This document shows positions 1 through 9,639 of a DNA stretch of 64,000 bases, one piece after another. The stretch is from Pseudomonas chlororaphis subsp. piscium. GTDB lineage: Bacteria > Pseudomonadota > Gammaproteobacteria > Pseudomonadales > Pseudomonadaceae. The notes under the pieces are model-generated. The model saw nothing but the letters and a program-made list of their open reading frames with translations. It was not told the DNA's origin and made no database searches. The stretch is from NCBI RefSeq assembly GCF_003850345.1, contig NZ_CP027707.1:4712001-4776000 (forward strand), given 5' to 3'. The translations under genes and the position numbers were made by a program. Numbering within the stretch: the first letter of the stretch is position 1; each line of letters begins with the position of its first letter.

Positions 1-49
1 ACAATGATGGCGCCCGCTACTTATCGGCAAACAGGCGCCACTCCCCCCG

Positions 50-1546
50 TTACTTGTGAAACGTCTGCCCCAACGCCTCCAGGCGAATCGCGATCGGCGG
101 CAGGCGTTGGCTGCTCAGGGCCAGGTTGCTCATGTCGTCGGCGGTGTTCTGGGCGATGGCCTGGACCGAGTGCAGGCGGCCGACGATGTCGAGGCTGGCG
201 CTGGATTGTTCGCGGGTGGTGCTGACAATGCGGCCGTTGAGTTGGTCGATATGGGAGATGTCGGCGCCCACAGCCTGGAACATCGCGGAGGCCTGGCGGC
301 TGTCTTCGACGCAGCGCTGGGCGCCTTCGCGGCTGTCGTGCATGGCTTCAGCGGCCTGGCGGCTGCCCTGTTGCAGGGCTTCGATGATGGTCTTGATTTC
401 CTGGGTGGACAGCGCGGTGCGCTGGGCCAGGTTGCGCACCTCATCGGCGACCACGGCGAAACCGCGGCCCTGCTCGCCGGCGCGGGCGGCCTCGATGGCG
501 GCGTTGAGGGCCAGCAGGTTGGTCTGGGCGGCGATGCTGCCGATCACTTCCAGCACGTTGCCGATCTGTTCCGCCTGCCCCGCCAGCCGTTGCACGGTTT
601 CGTTGGTGCCGTTGATGCGTGACGCCAGTTGAGTGATTTCCGCCTGGGCGCGGTCGACGCTTTGCTGGCCGCGGCTGATTTGCGCGCTGGCCTGCCCCGC
701 GCGCTCGACCGCCTGCTCAACGTGCACCGCGATGTCGCCCATGGCATCGCCCATGCGCTGCATGGAGCCGGTCATCTGGGTGATTTCCGTCAACTGGTGC
801 TGGGCGCCCTGCTCCAGGGTCTGGCTGGTTTTCGCCAGGTCCTGGCCCAGTTCGCGCAGGCCGTGGGTGTCGCGCACCACGCCATCCACCAGGGCGGTGA
901 TCTGCTGCATGAAGTGGTCGAAACGCTGGGCCAGCGACACATGCACCTTGCCGCTTTCGCCCTGATGAACCTCGACCGTCAACTGGGACGTGGCGGCGAG
1001 CATCTTGTCCAGCATGTCCTGGCTCTCCACCGCGTCGGCATGGCTGTGCACCGCCAGGTACAGCAGGATCACCGTCTCCACCACCACATAGAAGGCGTGC
1101 ACCGCCACCATGCCGAAACCGCCGTGATGGGCCATGACGTAGACCGGGAAGCCCTGGTGCTGCAGCACATGAAACAGCACGTGATGCAGGGCGATGGTCA
1201 CCGCCGCCAGCAGAATCGGCAGCCAGTCGCGATAGAAGGTCAGCACCGCCAGCAGCACGAAAATGCCGAAGTGCGCTTCGATCAAGCCCTTGGCCTGGTT
1301 GATGTGCAGTGCCGCCATGAGCATGAAGCCGATGGCGATGCAGCAGCGCATCAGGCGCGTGCCGCTGATAACGCGGTACAGCAGGCTCAGCACCAGGGTG
1401 GTATCGCCGCCCACCAGCAGCGCCTGGGTGAAGGTGTCGTGCCAGAACGCCAGGCCCAGCGCATAGGCGAACATCAGCCAGATCAGGCCCATCATGATGC
1501 GGTCGGCTTTACGGTAATGCTCGAGAAAACGCGGGGGGAAAGCCAT
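50..1546 (-). CDS. Methyl-accepting chemotaxis protein with multi-pass membrane N-terminus
   Basis: A 498-residue chemoreceptor that would signal to the flagellar motor through CheA/CheW. Residues about 18-170 are a run of hydrophobic segments (around six helices), with no obvious periplasmic ligand-binding domain. The segment has several histidines ([14 protein letters not shown]). The C-terminal half is the coiled-coil signalling domain with the highly conserved hairpin tip (around [16 protein letters not shown], residues about 345-365). A canonical HAMP is not obvious. The ligand cannot be inferred. The gene stands alone, with 300 bp of non-coding DNA behind its start. Confidence 0.93.
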   Translation of the reverse strand: MAFPPRFLEHYRKADRIMMGLIWLMFAYALGLAFWHDTFTQALLVGGDTTLVLSLLYRVISGTRLMRCCIAIGFMLMAALHINQAKGLIEAHFGIFVLLAVLTFYRDWLPILLAAVTIALHHVLFHVLQHQGFPVYVMAHHGGFGMVAVHAFYVVVETVILLYLAVHSHADAVESQDMLDKMLAATSQLTVEVHQGESGKVHVSLAQRFDHFMQQITALVDGVVRDTHGLRELGQDLAKTSQTLEQGAQHQLTEITQMTGSMQRMGDAMGDIAVHVEQAVERAGQASAQISRGQQSVDRAQAEITQLASRINGTNETVQRLAGQAEQIGNVLEVIGSIAAQTNLLALNAAIEAARAGEQGRGFAVVADEVRNLAQRTALSTQEIKTIIEALQQGSRQAAEAMHDSREGAQRCVEDSRQASAMFQAVGADISHIDQLNGRIVSTTREQSSASLDIVGRLHSVQAIAQNTADDMSNLALSSQRLPPIAIRLEALGQTFHK

Positions 1547-1846
1547 GCACTCTTACTCCATGTACGTGACGGGAAGAAAAACGGCAGAGGGCAAAACGGG
1601 GTGACCGCTTTCGGCGAGCGGTTCAGTCAGCAACGATAGTGGCAAATTGCCTAAATCGCCTTCCAACTATCGACATGGCCAAGGCTTTCTTGACGCCGGG
1701 CCACGGGGAATCGGGCCGCGGGTGGGCAAAGTCGGGAGATTGGCGGGAATGCCATGAAGGGCCGAATCGGCGGGGGGACGACAGCAGGGAAACAGCTGCC
1801 GCCGACGCGCCACCCTGCAGGGCGACGCGCAGCGGTCCGGGTGTGA
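1547..1846. other. Intergenic region, no gene seen
   Basis: About 300 bp between the chemoreceptor start and the 3' end of the TonB receptor. It should hold the chemoreceptor promoter and the receptor's transcription end. I see no convincing terminator hairpin, conserved ORF or repeat. Confidence 0.5.
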
Positions 1847-3982
1847 TCAGAAGGTTACGCTGGCGCTCAAGCGTGCGGTGCGTGGCTCGCCGACGTTGAC
1901 CTGCAGCTGGCTGCCGGTGGACGACGGGTAGTACTGCTTGTCGAACAGGTTGTCGACATTGAACTGCAAGCTGGTCTTGTAGCCGAACAGCGGCGATTCC
2001 CAGCGCACGAAGGCATCGGCCACGGTGTAGCTGCTGAGCCAGAAATCGTTGGCGTTGTTGGCCGCGCGCTCGCCGACATAACGGGCGCCGCCGCCCGCAT
2101 GCCAGGCACCGAATTCCGCGGGCACGTTGAGGTAGTGACTCAGGTACAGGCTGGCGGTGTGCTTGGGGGCGTTGGCCAGGCGGTGACCTTCGTTGCTCGG
2201 GTCGTCGAGGATTTCCGTGTGGTTGTAGGCGTAGGTGCCGATCAGGTCCCAGCGCTCGGCGATGCGCCCGGTGACATCCAGTTCCACACCCTGGGAACCG
2301 ACCTTGCCGGCGGCTTCCGAGAGGCTCACGCCATTAACAGTGGTCGTAGTCACCACGTTCTTTTTCTCGATGTCGTACAGCGCCAGGTTGATGTTCAGGC
2401 CGGGCAGCGGATCGTACTTGGCCCCCACCTCGTAGCTGCGGCCCTCTTCCGGATCGAAGGTGTTGCCGGCGTCGTCGACATCGGTGTTGGGCTTGAACGA
2501 ACGGCTGTAGTTGCCGTACAGCGACAGGCTGTCGGTGGCCTTGAACACCAGGCCGAGGAAGGGTACGAAGGTGTCGCCGTTGCTGTCGCGGTTGACCTTG
2601 TAGCTGCGGCCCAGGCCCTGGTCGCTGTACTGGTCGTAATGCTGCTGGCGACCACCGAACACCAGGATCCACTGTTCACTTAAATGCCAGTTGTCCTTGA
2701 AGTACACCGAGCTCGAGGTCAGCTGGTTGCGCAGGTTGCTTTGGGTGGCGCTGACCAGGCTCGGCTCGGCCAGCTTGCCGTAGACCGGTGAGGTGATGTT
2801 GAAACCACCCTGGGCGGTGTTGCGGTAGGTCTTGCCGCGGTACTGGTCGGAGTGCTCGCTGTCGACGCCCACCAGCAGGTCATGGCGCTGGCCGAACAGC
2901 TCCTGCTGGCCGATGAAGTCCCAGCTGGCGTAGCGGGTTTCGTCGTCGTAGTGGGCACCGTTGGCGGCCCGGCGCAGGGTGTTGCCGGTCAGGCTGTTGG
3001 GCTGGGCGATCGACAGGCTGTAGCGGTCGTTGTTCCAGCCGTAGGTGACGCGGGTTTTCCAGGCGTCGCTCAGCTGGTACTCGAAGCGCGCGCTGGCCAC
3101 TTCGCGGATGCCGACGCTTTTCGCCCAGCGTTCGTCCAGGCGCTTGTCGTAGTCGATGTCCGCCGGATGCCCGTTGGTGAATACGGTGCCGCGGTCAAAG
3201 GGGCTGGAGTAGTCGTTGTATTCGTAGTTCAGGGTCAGGCTGGCGCGTTCGCCGGTCCAGGTCAGCGACGGCGCCACCAGGGTGTGCTCGTTGACCCCGT
3301 AGTTGCGCCAGTAGTCCTCGTGGCCGCGCTCGGCGATCAGGCGGTAGGCCAGGCCGGTATCGCCCAGCGGCCCGGTGGTGTCCAGGGCCATGGTGCCGCC
3401 GCCTTCGCTGTAGGCCGAGCCGCTGAGCGTGGTGCTCTGGGTGTACTGCGGCTGCTTGCTGATGATGTTGATCAGCCCGCCCGGCTCCAGCGCGCCGTAA
3501 AGCATCGACGCCGGGCCCTTGAGCACTTCGACCCGCTCGGTGGTGGCGCTGAAGTTCTGCCCCAGGTTGGAACGCACACCATCGCGCAGGATCGAGCCGT
3601 CATCGTTGGTGCCGAAACCACGCTTGACCAGCGAGTCCCGGGAGCCACCCAGGGTGTTGCCCTGGCTGACGCCGCTGACGAACTTCATGGCGTCCTCCAG
3701 CGACTGCACCTGATAGTCGGCCAGGGTCTGCTGGGTCACCACGTTGATCGACTGCGCCTCCTCCTTGATCGGCACATTGCTTTTGCTCGCCGTGCTGGCT
3801 TGCGAGGTGGTGTAGCCGGTGTCCTGGTTGAGGCGCTCGGCCTGGATATCGGTGGTCGGCAGTTCGACCGCCTCCTGTGCCCACAGCGGGCTGGCGACCA
3901 GACAGCAGGACAGTGTCGGCAACATGCGTTTGATCAGGGTTTTACGGCGGGCACGCGGACAGGATGGCTTCAAGGTGTGCAC
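1847..3982 (-). CDS. TonB-dependent siderophore receptor
   Basis: Outer-membrane receptor of 711 residues importing a ferric siderophore with TonB/ExbBD energy. After a signal peptide (about residues 1-35, cleavage near LWAQ) comes a TonB-box/plug region (about 50-165) with the plug motif RVEVLKGPASMLYG and GGLINIISKQP. A 22-stranded barrel follows and ends in aromatic Phe (SASVTF), as outer-membrane proteins do. There is no N-terminal signalling (STN) domain, so it is not a surface-signalling transducer. The annotated start is GTG; an ATG 19 codons in gives a shorter signal peptide and is possible. A Fur-type box lies just upstream. The cognate siderophore (hydroxamate-like by general resemblance) is inference. 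Confidence 0.92.
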   Translation of the reverse strand: MHTLKPSCPRARRKTLIKRMLPTLSCCLVASPLWAQEAVELPTTDIQAERLNQDTGYTTSQASTASKSNVPIKEEAQSINVVTQQTLADYQVQSLEDAMKFVSGVSQGNTLGGSRDSLVKRGFGTNDDGSILRDGVRSNLGQNFSATTERVEVLKGPASMLYGALEPGGLINIISKQPQYTQSTTLSGSAYSEGGGTMALDTTGPLGDTGLAYRLIAERGHEDYWRNYGVNEHTLVAPSLTWTGERASLTLNYEYNDYSSPFDRGTVFTNGHPADIDYDKRLDERWAKSVGIREVASARFEYQLSDAWKTRVTYGWNNDRYSLSIAQPNSLTGNTLRRAANGAHYDDETRYASWDFIGQQELFGQRHDLLVGVDSEHSDQYRGKTYRNTAQGGFNITSPVYGKLAEPSLVSATQSNLRNQLTSSSVYFKDNWHLSEQWILVFGGRQQHYDQYSDQGLGRSYKVNRDSNGDTFVPFLGLVFKATDSLSLYGNYSRSFKPNTDVDDAGNTFDPEEGRSYEVGAKYDPLPGLNINLALYDIEKKNVVTTTTVNGVSLSEAAGKVGSQGVELDVTGRIAERWDLIGTYAYNHTEILDDPSNEGHRLANAPKHTASLYLSHYLNVPAEFGAWHAGGGARYVGERAANNANDFWLSSYTVADAFVRWESPLFGYKTSLQFNVDNLFDKQYYPSSTGSQLQVNVGEPRTARLSASVTF

Positions 3983-4001
3983 TCAAGGGAGGGATGTTAA
4001 T

Positions 4002-4020
4002 AGCAATGATTATCATTGTA
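4002..4020. promoter_or_regulatory. Fur box upstream of the TonB receptor
   Basis: AGCAATGATTATCATTGTA closely matches the 19-bp Fur consensus (GATAATGATTATCATTATC) and is palindromic around ATGATTATCAT. It lies about 20 bp upstream of the receptor start, where bound Fe-Fur would block transcription. This predicts iron-repressed expression. Confidence 0.85.
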
Positions 4021-4322
4021 ATGAGCGTCTCATTCGCAGTAAATCCCTCAAACCTGCTGCGCAACAGGTTTTTTCATGCCGTCATCGGCAGCCGATTGGC
4101 CAATTCATGCCAAAGGCCGTGAGCACCACGCATTTTCCAGCCCCCTAGTGAGCCCTCGGCAAGCGGGCAGCGATCGGGTATCACGCGCCTGCGCACTGGC
4201 GCCAATTGCCGGCAGCCTGGCGCGCTCCGCATGCCAAGAATCCTCTTGGGCCCCCTATACTCGATCTCCACAGCCACAGGAGGACGGCTTCAGGTCCTGC
4301 TCCGCACAGCGCAAGAGGTTCG

Positions 4323-5333
4323 ATGACCCGCAATCAGTCTTTTCCCCTCGACATCGGATGGCAGCTGATCCTCAAGGACTTGGGCTTTCAGCCCGCCCAC
4401 GTACTGCGTCGCGCGGGCTTGCCGCAAGACTTGCTGTCTCGCCCGGGCCAGAGCCTTTCCACGACGCAGTACCTGTGCTTCTGGCAAAGCCTCGAGGACG
4501 AGGCCGCAGACCCGCTGTTTGCGCTGCGGATCATCGAGTCGGTCTCGGCGGAGTCGTTCAACCCACCGGTGTTCGCCGCGCTGTGCAGCGCCAATCTGAT
4601 GCAGGCCGTCCAGCGCCTGGCCAAGTACAAGCAGCTGGTGGCGCCGATGAGCCTGGACATCGAGGTCGCCAGCAATGGCGACCTGAGACTCTCGCCGCGT
4701 TGGCTGCTGGCCCAGGGCGACATTCCCTATTCGCTGCAGGTCGCGGAGCTGGCGTTCTTTGTCCGGCTGGTGCGGCTGGCGACCCGCGAACCGGTGAACG
4801 CCCTCGGCGTAACGCTCCCCGCGCTCCCCCCCGCCGCCCATGCCCGCCAGTACGCAAGTTTCTTCGGGGTGCCCGTGCAACGCGGCGCCAGCCTGAGCAT
4901 CCGCTTCGCCGCGGTCGATGTCCTGCGCCCCTTCCTGACCCTCAACGAAGGAATGTGGCGGGTCTTCGAGCCCGACCTGCGTCGACGCCTGAGTGAACTC
5001 GATGCCACGGCGGCGACCGCCGAGCGGGTGCGCGCCCTGCTGCTGGAGTTGCTGCCAAGCAATGCGGCCAGCATCGAGGAGGTCGCCGCCCGCCTGTGCA
5101 TGAGCAAGCGCACCCTGCAACGACGCCTGGAGGACGAAGGCGAGAACTTCCGCGCGCTGGTCAACGGCACGCGGGAAAGCCTGGCACGCCACTATCTGGA
5201 AAACACCGCCCTGTCCGGTACGGAGATTGCCTTTCTGCTCGGTTTCGAAGACCCGAACTCCTTTTACCGCGCCTTCCTCGACTGGACCGGGCAGACCCCC
5301 GATCGCGCCCGCCACGCCCTGCGCCTGAACTGA
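4323..5333 (+). CDS. AraC-family regulator with AraC-type arabinose-binding-like N-domain
   Basis: A 336-residue transcription factor. The N-terminal two thirds resemble the ligand-sensing domain of OruR/ArgR-type AraC proteins. The C-terminal 90 residues carry two helix-turn-helix motifs: the first around VAARLCMSKRTLQRRL, the second around IAFLLGFEDPNSFYRAFLDW, ending RARHALRLN. The ATG at 4323 is chosen because family members start near this point and it follows an AGAGG-like site; the frame stays open upstream. It is divergent from the TonB receptor and 190 bp before an SDR gene on the same strand, so it may control either. Confidence 0.88.
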   Translation: MTRNQSFPLDIGWQLILKDLGFQPAHVLRRAGLPQDLLSRPGQSLSTTQYLCFWQSLEDEAADPLFALRIIESVSAESFNPPVFAALCSANLMQAVQRLAKYKQLVAPMSLDIEVASNGDLRLSPRWLLAQGDIPYSLQVAELAFFVRLVRLATREPVNALGVTLPALPPAAHARQYASFFGVPVQRGASLSIRFAAVDVLRPFLTLNEGMWRVFEPDLRRRLSELDATAATAERVRALLLELLPSNAASIEEVAARLCMSKRTLQRRLEDEGENFRALVNGTRESLARHYLENTALSGTEIAFLLGFEDPNSFYRAFLDWTGQTPDRARHALRLN

Positions 5334-5526
5334 AACCGGTGGGCCAGGGCGCCCCAGTGCCCATCGCGCAATCGGCCCGAAAAACCCTCGATGGCCATGG
5401 CGCTGTTTGCAAGTCCGATGGCGCCAAGCGCTAGAGCGCCGGCGCCGCCATCCCCCTAAAGTTCCCCCCACGGATGGCGGTCCGAGCTGGCTTGCCGGAC
5501 GCTTCTCAATCAGAGGATCGACAGAT

Positions 5527-6366
5527 ATGAACAGCAAAGTTGCCTTGGTAACGGGCGCCTCTTCCGGCATTGGCGAGGCCACCGCCCTCAAGTTGAAAGC
5601 CCTGGGTTATACGGTGTATGCCGCCGCCCGCCGGGTCGAGCGTATGCACCCGCTGGCGCAGGCCGGCCTGCATGTACTGCCCCTGGACGTGACCGACGAC
5701 GCCTCGATGCAGGCCTGCGTGCAGGACATCCTCGCCCGGTCGGGGCGCATCGACGTGCTGGTCAACAACGCCGGCTATGGATCCTACGGCGCGGTGGAGG
5801 ATGTGCCGAGCGACGAAGCCCGTGCCCAGTTCGAGGTCAATGTGTTCGGCGCCGTCCGCTTGATCCAGTTGGTGTTGCCGCAGATGCGCGCGCAGCGCTC
5901 GGGGACGATCATCAACATCACCTCGATGGGCGGCAAGATGCACACGCCGCTGGGCGCCTGGTACCACGGCACCAAGTTCGCCCTGGAAGCGATCAGCGAT
6001 TGCCTGCGCCTGGAGGTGCAGCCTTTCGGTATCGATGTGGTGGTGATCGAGCCGGGCGGCATCAAGACCGAGTGGGCGGACATCGCGGCGCAAAAAATTG
6101 TCGAGACCTCCGGCCGTGGGCCTTACGCTCCCCAGGCGCAAGCCATGACGCGGTCCATGGTCGGCCAGACCAGCCGCAAGTATCAGTCACCGCCGCAAGT
6201 CATCGCCGATACCATCGCCAGGGCTGTCAGCGCCCGCCGACCTAAGACCCGCTATGCCGTCGGGTTCGGGGCCAAACCGCTGATCTTCTTGCGCAGGCTG
6301 CTTTCCGACCGCGCCTTTGACGGCCTTATGCGCCTGGCCACCGGTATCTCCCGCCCGGTCAGCTGA
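5527..6366 (+). CDS. Short-chain dehydrogenase/reductase (classical SDR)
   Basis: NAD(P)-dependent oxidoreductase of 279 residues. The Rossmann motif TGASSGIG is at residues about 10-17, NNAG near 80 and the catalytic YHGTK (Tyr-x-x-x-Lys) near 145-149, followed by the PGGIKTEW segment. AGAGGATCGACAGAT before the ATG supports the start. The C-terminal tail is about 30 residues longer than a minimal SDR, as in membrane-peripheral retinol-dehydrogenase-like SDRs. It follows the AraC regulator gene on the same strand and may be its target. Substrate unknown. Confidence 0.9.
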   Translation: MNSKVALVTGASSGIGEATALKLKALGYTVYAAARRVERMHPLAQAGLHVLPLDVTDDASMQACVQDILARSGRIDVLVNNAGYGSYGAVEDVPSDEARAQFEVNVFGAVRLIQLVLPQMRAQRSGTIINITSMGGKMHTPLGAWYHGTKFALEAISDCLRLEVQPFGIDVVVIEPGGIKTEWADIAAQKIVETSGRGPYAPQAQAMTRSMVGQTSRKYQSPPQVIADTIARAVSARRPKTRYAVGFGAKPLIFLRRLLSDRAFDGLMRLATGISRPVS

Positions 6367-6498
6367 ACCGCCTTTCACCCTGTAATGCCGGCCACGGATC
6401 CGACGAGCCGGCATGTCGCCAGCCATCTGCCACCGCACTTGTTGTCTACGCTCAAATCGACAGCCCGAAAGGAATCCCGTACTCGCCAGGAGGTGCCC

Positions 6499-8718
6499 TT
6501 GAGCAAGACGCCAGATGCCGTTGCCACTGCCCGCCGAAGCAATATGGCCAAAGCCCTGGAACGCTGGAACCGGCAAGCCGTTGCCCGCAGCGAATCGCTG
6601 TCGCGCATCCGCGAACTGGGCCCCGGCGCCGGCGACTCGCCGCAACAGCTGGCCAAGTGGATCGCCCGCGAGAATGCCCGCTCCGTGCTGGTCAGGGCCG
6701 GGCTGGAGCGACGGATCGGCACCTGGGACCCGACCTTCTACGCCCCCAGCGAAGCTGCCCGCCAGGCGGCAAGGCCGGTGGCGCGCCTGGTCAACGCCCC
6801 ACAGCCAGGAACGGTGGTCGAGGGCTTCGCCACTGGTTTCCTGGTGTCCCCCAACCTGTTGCTGACCAACCAGCATGTGTTTCCCAGGGATGTGGACGCG
6901 GTGGACTGCGCCGCCAACTTTCTCTACGAAAGGCTGGAGCGCGGGATAAACGAAGGCACCTACTTCAACCTGCTGCCGGATCAGTTCTACTTCGCCGACG
7001 AGGCGCTGGACTTCTGCCTGGTGGCCATCTCGCCGCAAGGCACCCGCGGCGAAGCCCTGGCGGACTACGGCTGCATCCGCCTGATCGAAGCCACCGGCAA
7101 GACCCTGCGCGGCCGCCCGATGAACATCATCCAGCACCCCGAGGGCGGCCCGCGCCAGTACGCCACCACCCACAACCGCCTGCTGGACATTCTCGACCAG
7201 GGGTTCCTGCACTACGAAACCGACACCGCCGAAGGCGCCTCTGGCTCCCCGGTGTTCAGCGACAACTGGGAGCTGATCGCCCTGCACCACTGCGGCATTC
7301 CGCGGACCGACGAAGCCGGCAACATTCTCAAGACCGACCACAGCATCTGGAACCCCGAAGGGGACGAGGAAAGCACGGTGGACTGGGTGGCCAACGAGGG
7401 CACCCGGGTCAGCAGCATCGTCAGCGCGCTCAAGGCCCTGCAACTGAGCGGCAAGCCGGCCGAGCTGCTGGCCCAGCTCATGGAGCTGACCCCCGACCCG
7501 CTGGCCATGCTCAGCGTCAACGAAACCCTGCCCGCGGCGCCACACCGCCCAGGAGCGCCCGATATGTCGCAGAACATCTTTCATATCTCCGGCCCCACCA
7601 CCATCAACATCGTCAGCCACGCCGCGGACAGCCCGGCCAGCGTCATGCCCATCCTCAACGTCGCGCCTGCCGAGCCGGTGCCTGCCGCGCCGGCTCCGGC
7701 AGCCGCGGCGCTGGAAAAGACCCTGACCTTCGACCTCGACTACGCCGCCCGCAAAGGCTACGACCCGGACTTTCTTGGGGTGCCCGTCCCGCCGCCCGCA
7801 ATCGAGGGCGCGCGGCTGCCCCAGCTCTACCGGGTCGGCGACTACCGCGAACACCTCGCCTCGGCCCGCAACGTACCGCCGGTGCAGCTTGCCGGCCTGG
7901 ATGACGAGGCGCCGCTGGCCCTGCCCTACCACCACTATTCGCTGGTGATGAACAAGGATTACCGCATGCCGATGTGGACCGCCTGCAATGTCGATTACCG
8001 GCCCGAGGTCCGTGGCGATACCCGCGCGCGCAAGAAGTACGGTGGCGAAAGCTGGCGCCTCGACCGCCGGGTGCCGAGCCGCTACCAGCTCACCAACGGC
8101 GATATCTACGGGCCGGCCGGCAACTTCGACCGCGGCCATATCGTGCGCCGCGAAGACAGCTGCTGGGGGATGCCGGGGCTCGAAACCGAGTACGCCAACG
8201 CCGACACCTACCACTGGACCAACTGCACGCCGCAGCACGAGCTGTTCAACCAGGAATCGCCCGACGGTGCCGAATACCGCAATCGCAAAGGGGTCTGGGG
8301 TTACTTCGAAAACGAGCTGGCCGAGCAGATCGAAGCGGGCGGCGGCCAGGCGATCATCTTCGCCGGCCCGGTACTGGACCAGACCTCGTGCGTGGAACAG
8401 GACTTCGGCAAGGGCCCGGTGCGCTACCCGACCCGCTTCTGGAAAATCGTCATAGTGCCCAAGGACGAATCGCGCACCCCGGAACTGCTGGCCTACGGAT
8501 TCCTGTTCGATCAGAGCGAGGTCATCAAGGAGTTCGGCCTCAACGTCAAGGAAGCCGTCCAGGACCTGGCCAACACCTTCCAGAAGCAGAAGGTGCCGCT
8601 CACGGCCATCTGCCTGCTCACGGGGATTTCCCTGACGCCGTCGATCATGGCCGCCGACCAGTACAAGCAGCCTGACCGCCCAGTACCAGGGGTCTGGCGG
8701 CTGAAACCTGACAGGTGA
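6499..8718 (+). CDS. Trypsin-like serine protease fused to DNA/RNA non-specific endonuclease
   Basis: A two-enzyme protein of about 739 residues. The start is set at TTG 6499, preceded by a near-perfect AGGAGG at 6488-6493; the frame stays open upstream. Residues about 95-300 are a trypsin-like domain: catalytic His126 in TNQHVF, Asp171 in LDFCLVAI, Ser248 in EGASGSP. A Pro/Ala-rich linker (about 390-445) leads to a NUC-type (beta-beta-alpha metal) nuclease with His547 in the DRGHIVRRE motif and Asn575/Asn584 in NCTPQHELFNQ. All catalytic residues of both families appear intact. There is no signal peptide, so the protein should be cytoplasmic. The role is not established; by architecture it could be a conflict or defence effector in which proteolysis controls the nuclease. 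Confidence 0.88.
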   Translation: MSKTPDAVATARRSNMAKALERWNRQAVARSESLSRIRELGPGAGDSPQQLAKWIARENARSVLVRAGLERRIGTWDPTFYAPSEAARQAARPVARLVNAPQPGTVVEGFATGFLVSPNLLLTNQHVFPRDVDAVDCAANFLYERLERGINEGTYFNLLPDQFYFADEALDFCLVAISPQGTRGEALADYGCIRLIEATGKTLRGRPMNIIQHPEGGPRQYATTHNRLLDILDQGFLHYETDTAEGASGSPVFSDNWELIALHHCGIPRTDEAGNILKTDHSIWNPEGDEESTVDWVANEGTRVSSIVSALKALQLSGKPAELLAQLMELTPDPLAMLSVNETLPAAPHRPGAPDMSQNIFHISGPTTINIVSHAADSPASVMPILNVAPAEPVPAAPAPAAAALEKTLTFDLDYAARKGYDPDFLGVPVPPPAIEGARLPQLYRVGDYREHLASARNVPPVQLAGLDDEAPLALPYHHYSLVMNKDYRMPMWTACNVDYRPEVRGDTRARKKYGGESWRLDRRVPSRYQLTNGDIYGPAGNFDRGHIVRREDSCWGMPGLETEYANADTYHWTNCTPQHELFNQESPDGAEYRNRKGVWGYFENELAEQIEAGGGQAIIFAGPVLDQTSCVEQDFGKGPVRYPTRFWKIVIVPKDESRTPELLAYGFLFDQSEVIKEFGLNVKEAVQDLANTFQKQKVPLTAICLLTGISLTPSIMAADQYKQPDRPVPGVWRLKPDR

Positions 8719-8730
8719 AACCGAGCGGCC

Positions 8731-9423
8731 TCAGCCCTGCGCCAGGCGTTCTCGGACCAGCGCCTGGGCGTTGCGGGTCATCTGGTCCAGGTGGCGGTCA
8801 CGCTGTTTTTCGGCATCGAGCATCGCCCGCTTGCCATGCTTTTGCAGCAGGTAGCTGTGGATCTGCCGCACCTCCAGCGAGCGATAGATCGGCGCCGTGT
8901 CCAGCAAGCCCATCAAGCCATCGGTAGCCTGATCGCGGGTGTTCATCAGCACCTGCGGGCCGCGCACGCCCAGCACCTGGAAACCCAGCGCTTCGAACCA
9001 GGCCACCTTGCCCGCCGCGCAGGTCAGTTCGGCATGGGGGTAGCGCTCGCGCATCCGTGCCAGCAGCGAGCGCGCGATTCCCTGCCGGCGATGGCTGGCA
9101 CGCACCGCCATATAGGCCACGCCGCACGCCTCGGGATCGTCCTTGACCGGCAGGTACAACAGGAAACCCAGCACCTGTTCCGGGTCGTCATCGTCAGTGG
9201 CCACCAGCAGTTCCACGGCGATGCCCCGGGAGCCGTCCAGGGCCTGCAGATACAGATGCACTTCGTAGCCGATGGCGTACTGGTAGATGTTGTACAGCAG
9301 GTTGCTGGGCGGGATCGCTACCGCGCTGATGTCGGTCAGGTAGTCAACCACCATCTGCAGGATCTGGCTGTTGACGGCCTCCGGGCACGGGGTTTGGGTG
9401 TGAAAATGACTGATGGTGGGCAT
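8731..9423 (-). CDS. GNAT-family N-acetyltransferase
   Basis: A 230-residue protein with an acetyl-CoA binding core. The strand YMAVRASHRRQGIARSLL carries the conserved Q/R-x-x-G-x-G/A pyrophosphate loop (RRQGIA). A C-terminal helical region (SLEVRQIHSYLLQKHGKRAM) follows. The ATG at 9423 is preferred: upstream codons of the open frame run into the REP palindrome at 9528-9624 and encode no conserved sequence. It is convergent with the protease-nuclease gene, only 12 bp away. Substrate unknown. Confidence 0.82.
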   Translation of the reverse strand: MPTISHFHTQTPCPEAVNSQILQMVVDYLTDISAVAIPPSNLLYNIYQYAIGYEVHLYLQALDGSRGIAVELLVATDDDDPEQVLGFLLYLPVKDDPEACGVAYMAVRASHRRQGIARSLLARMRERYPHAELTCAAGKVAWFEALGFQVLGVRGPQVLMNTRDQATDGLMGLLDTAPIYRSLEVRQIHSYLLQKHGKRAMLDAEKQRDRHLDQMTRNAQALVRERLAQG

Positions 9424-9527
9424 TGCGCGGAGGGCTCCAAAGGTTGAGGCACGCCTGGGCAGCAGGCGTCGGCGGCGGGCCGGACATGATACTCGTTGTC
9501 GCGCCATGGCCGTACCGCGATCTGCTT

Positions 9528-9624
9528 CTGTAGGAGCCAGCGGGCGGCGATCCGACTTGCCCGCGATCCAGGCGCCGCGGTGGGTCAGGGACGGCGCCAT
9601 CGCGGGCAAGCCTCGCTCCTACAG
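9528..9624. repeat. REP doublet (REPIN-like palindrome)
   Basis: Two REP units in inverted orientation, opening with CTGTAGGAGC and closing with GCTCCTACAG. The inner arms (CTTGCCCGCGAT / ATCGCGGGCAAG) enclose a variable spacer. It lies between the GNAT start and the SleB-like gene end. Confidence 0.88.
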
Positions 9625-9639
9625 TCTGGGTAAACCGGG

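Noticed and set aside
629..1639. A 336-codon open frame on the plus strand opposite the chemoreceptor
   Set aside because: It is the antisense shadow of a high-GC gene; composition is His/Gln/Ala-rich with no domain, and the opposite strand encodes a clear chemoreceptor.
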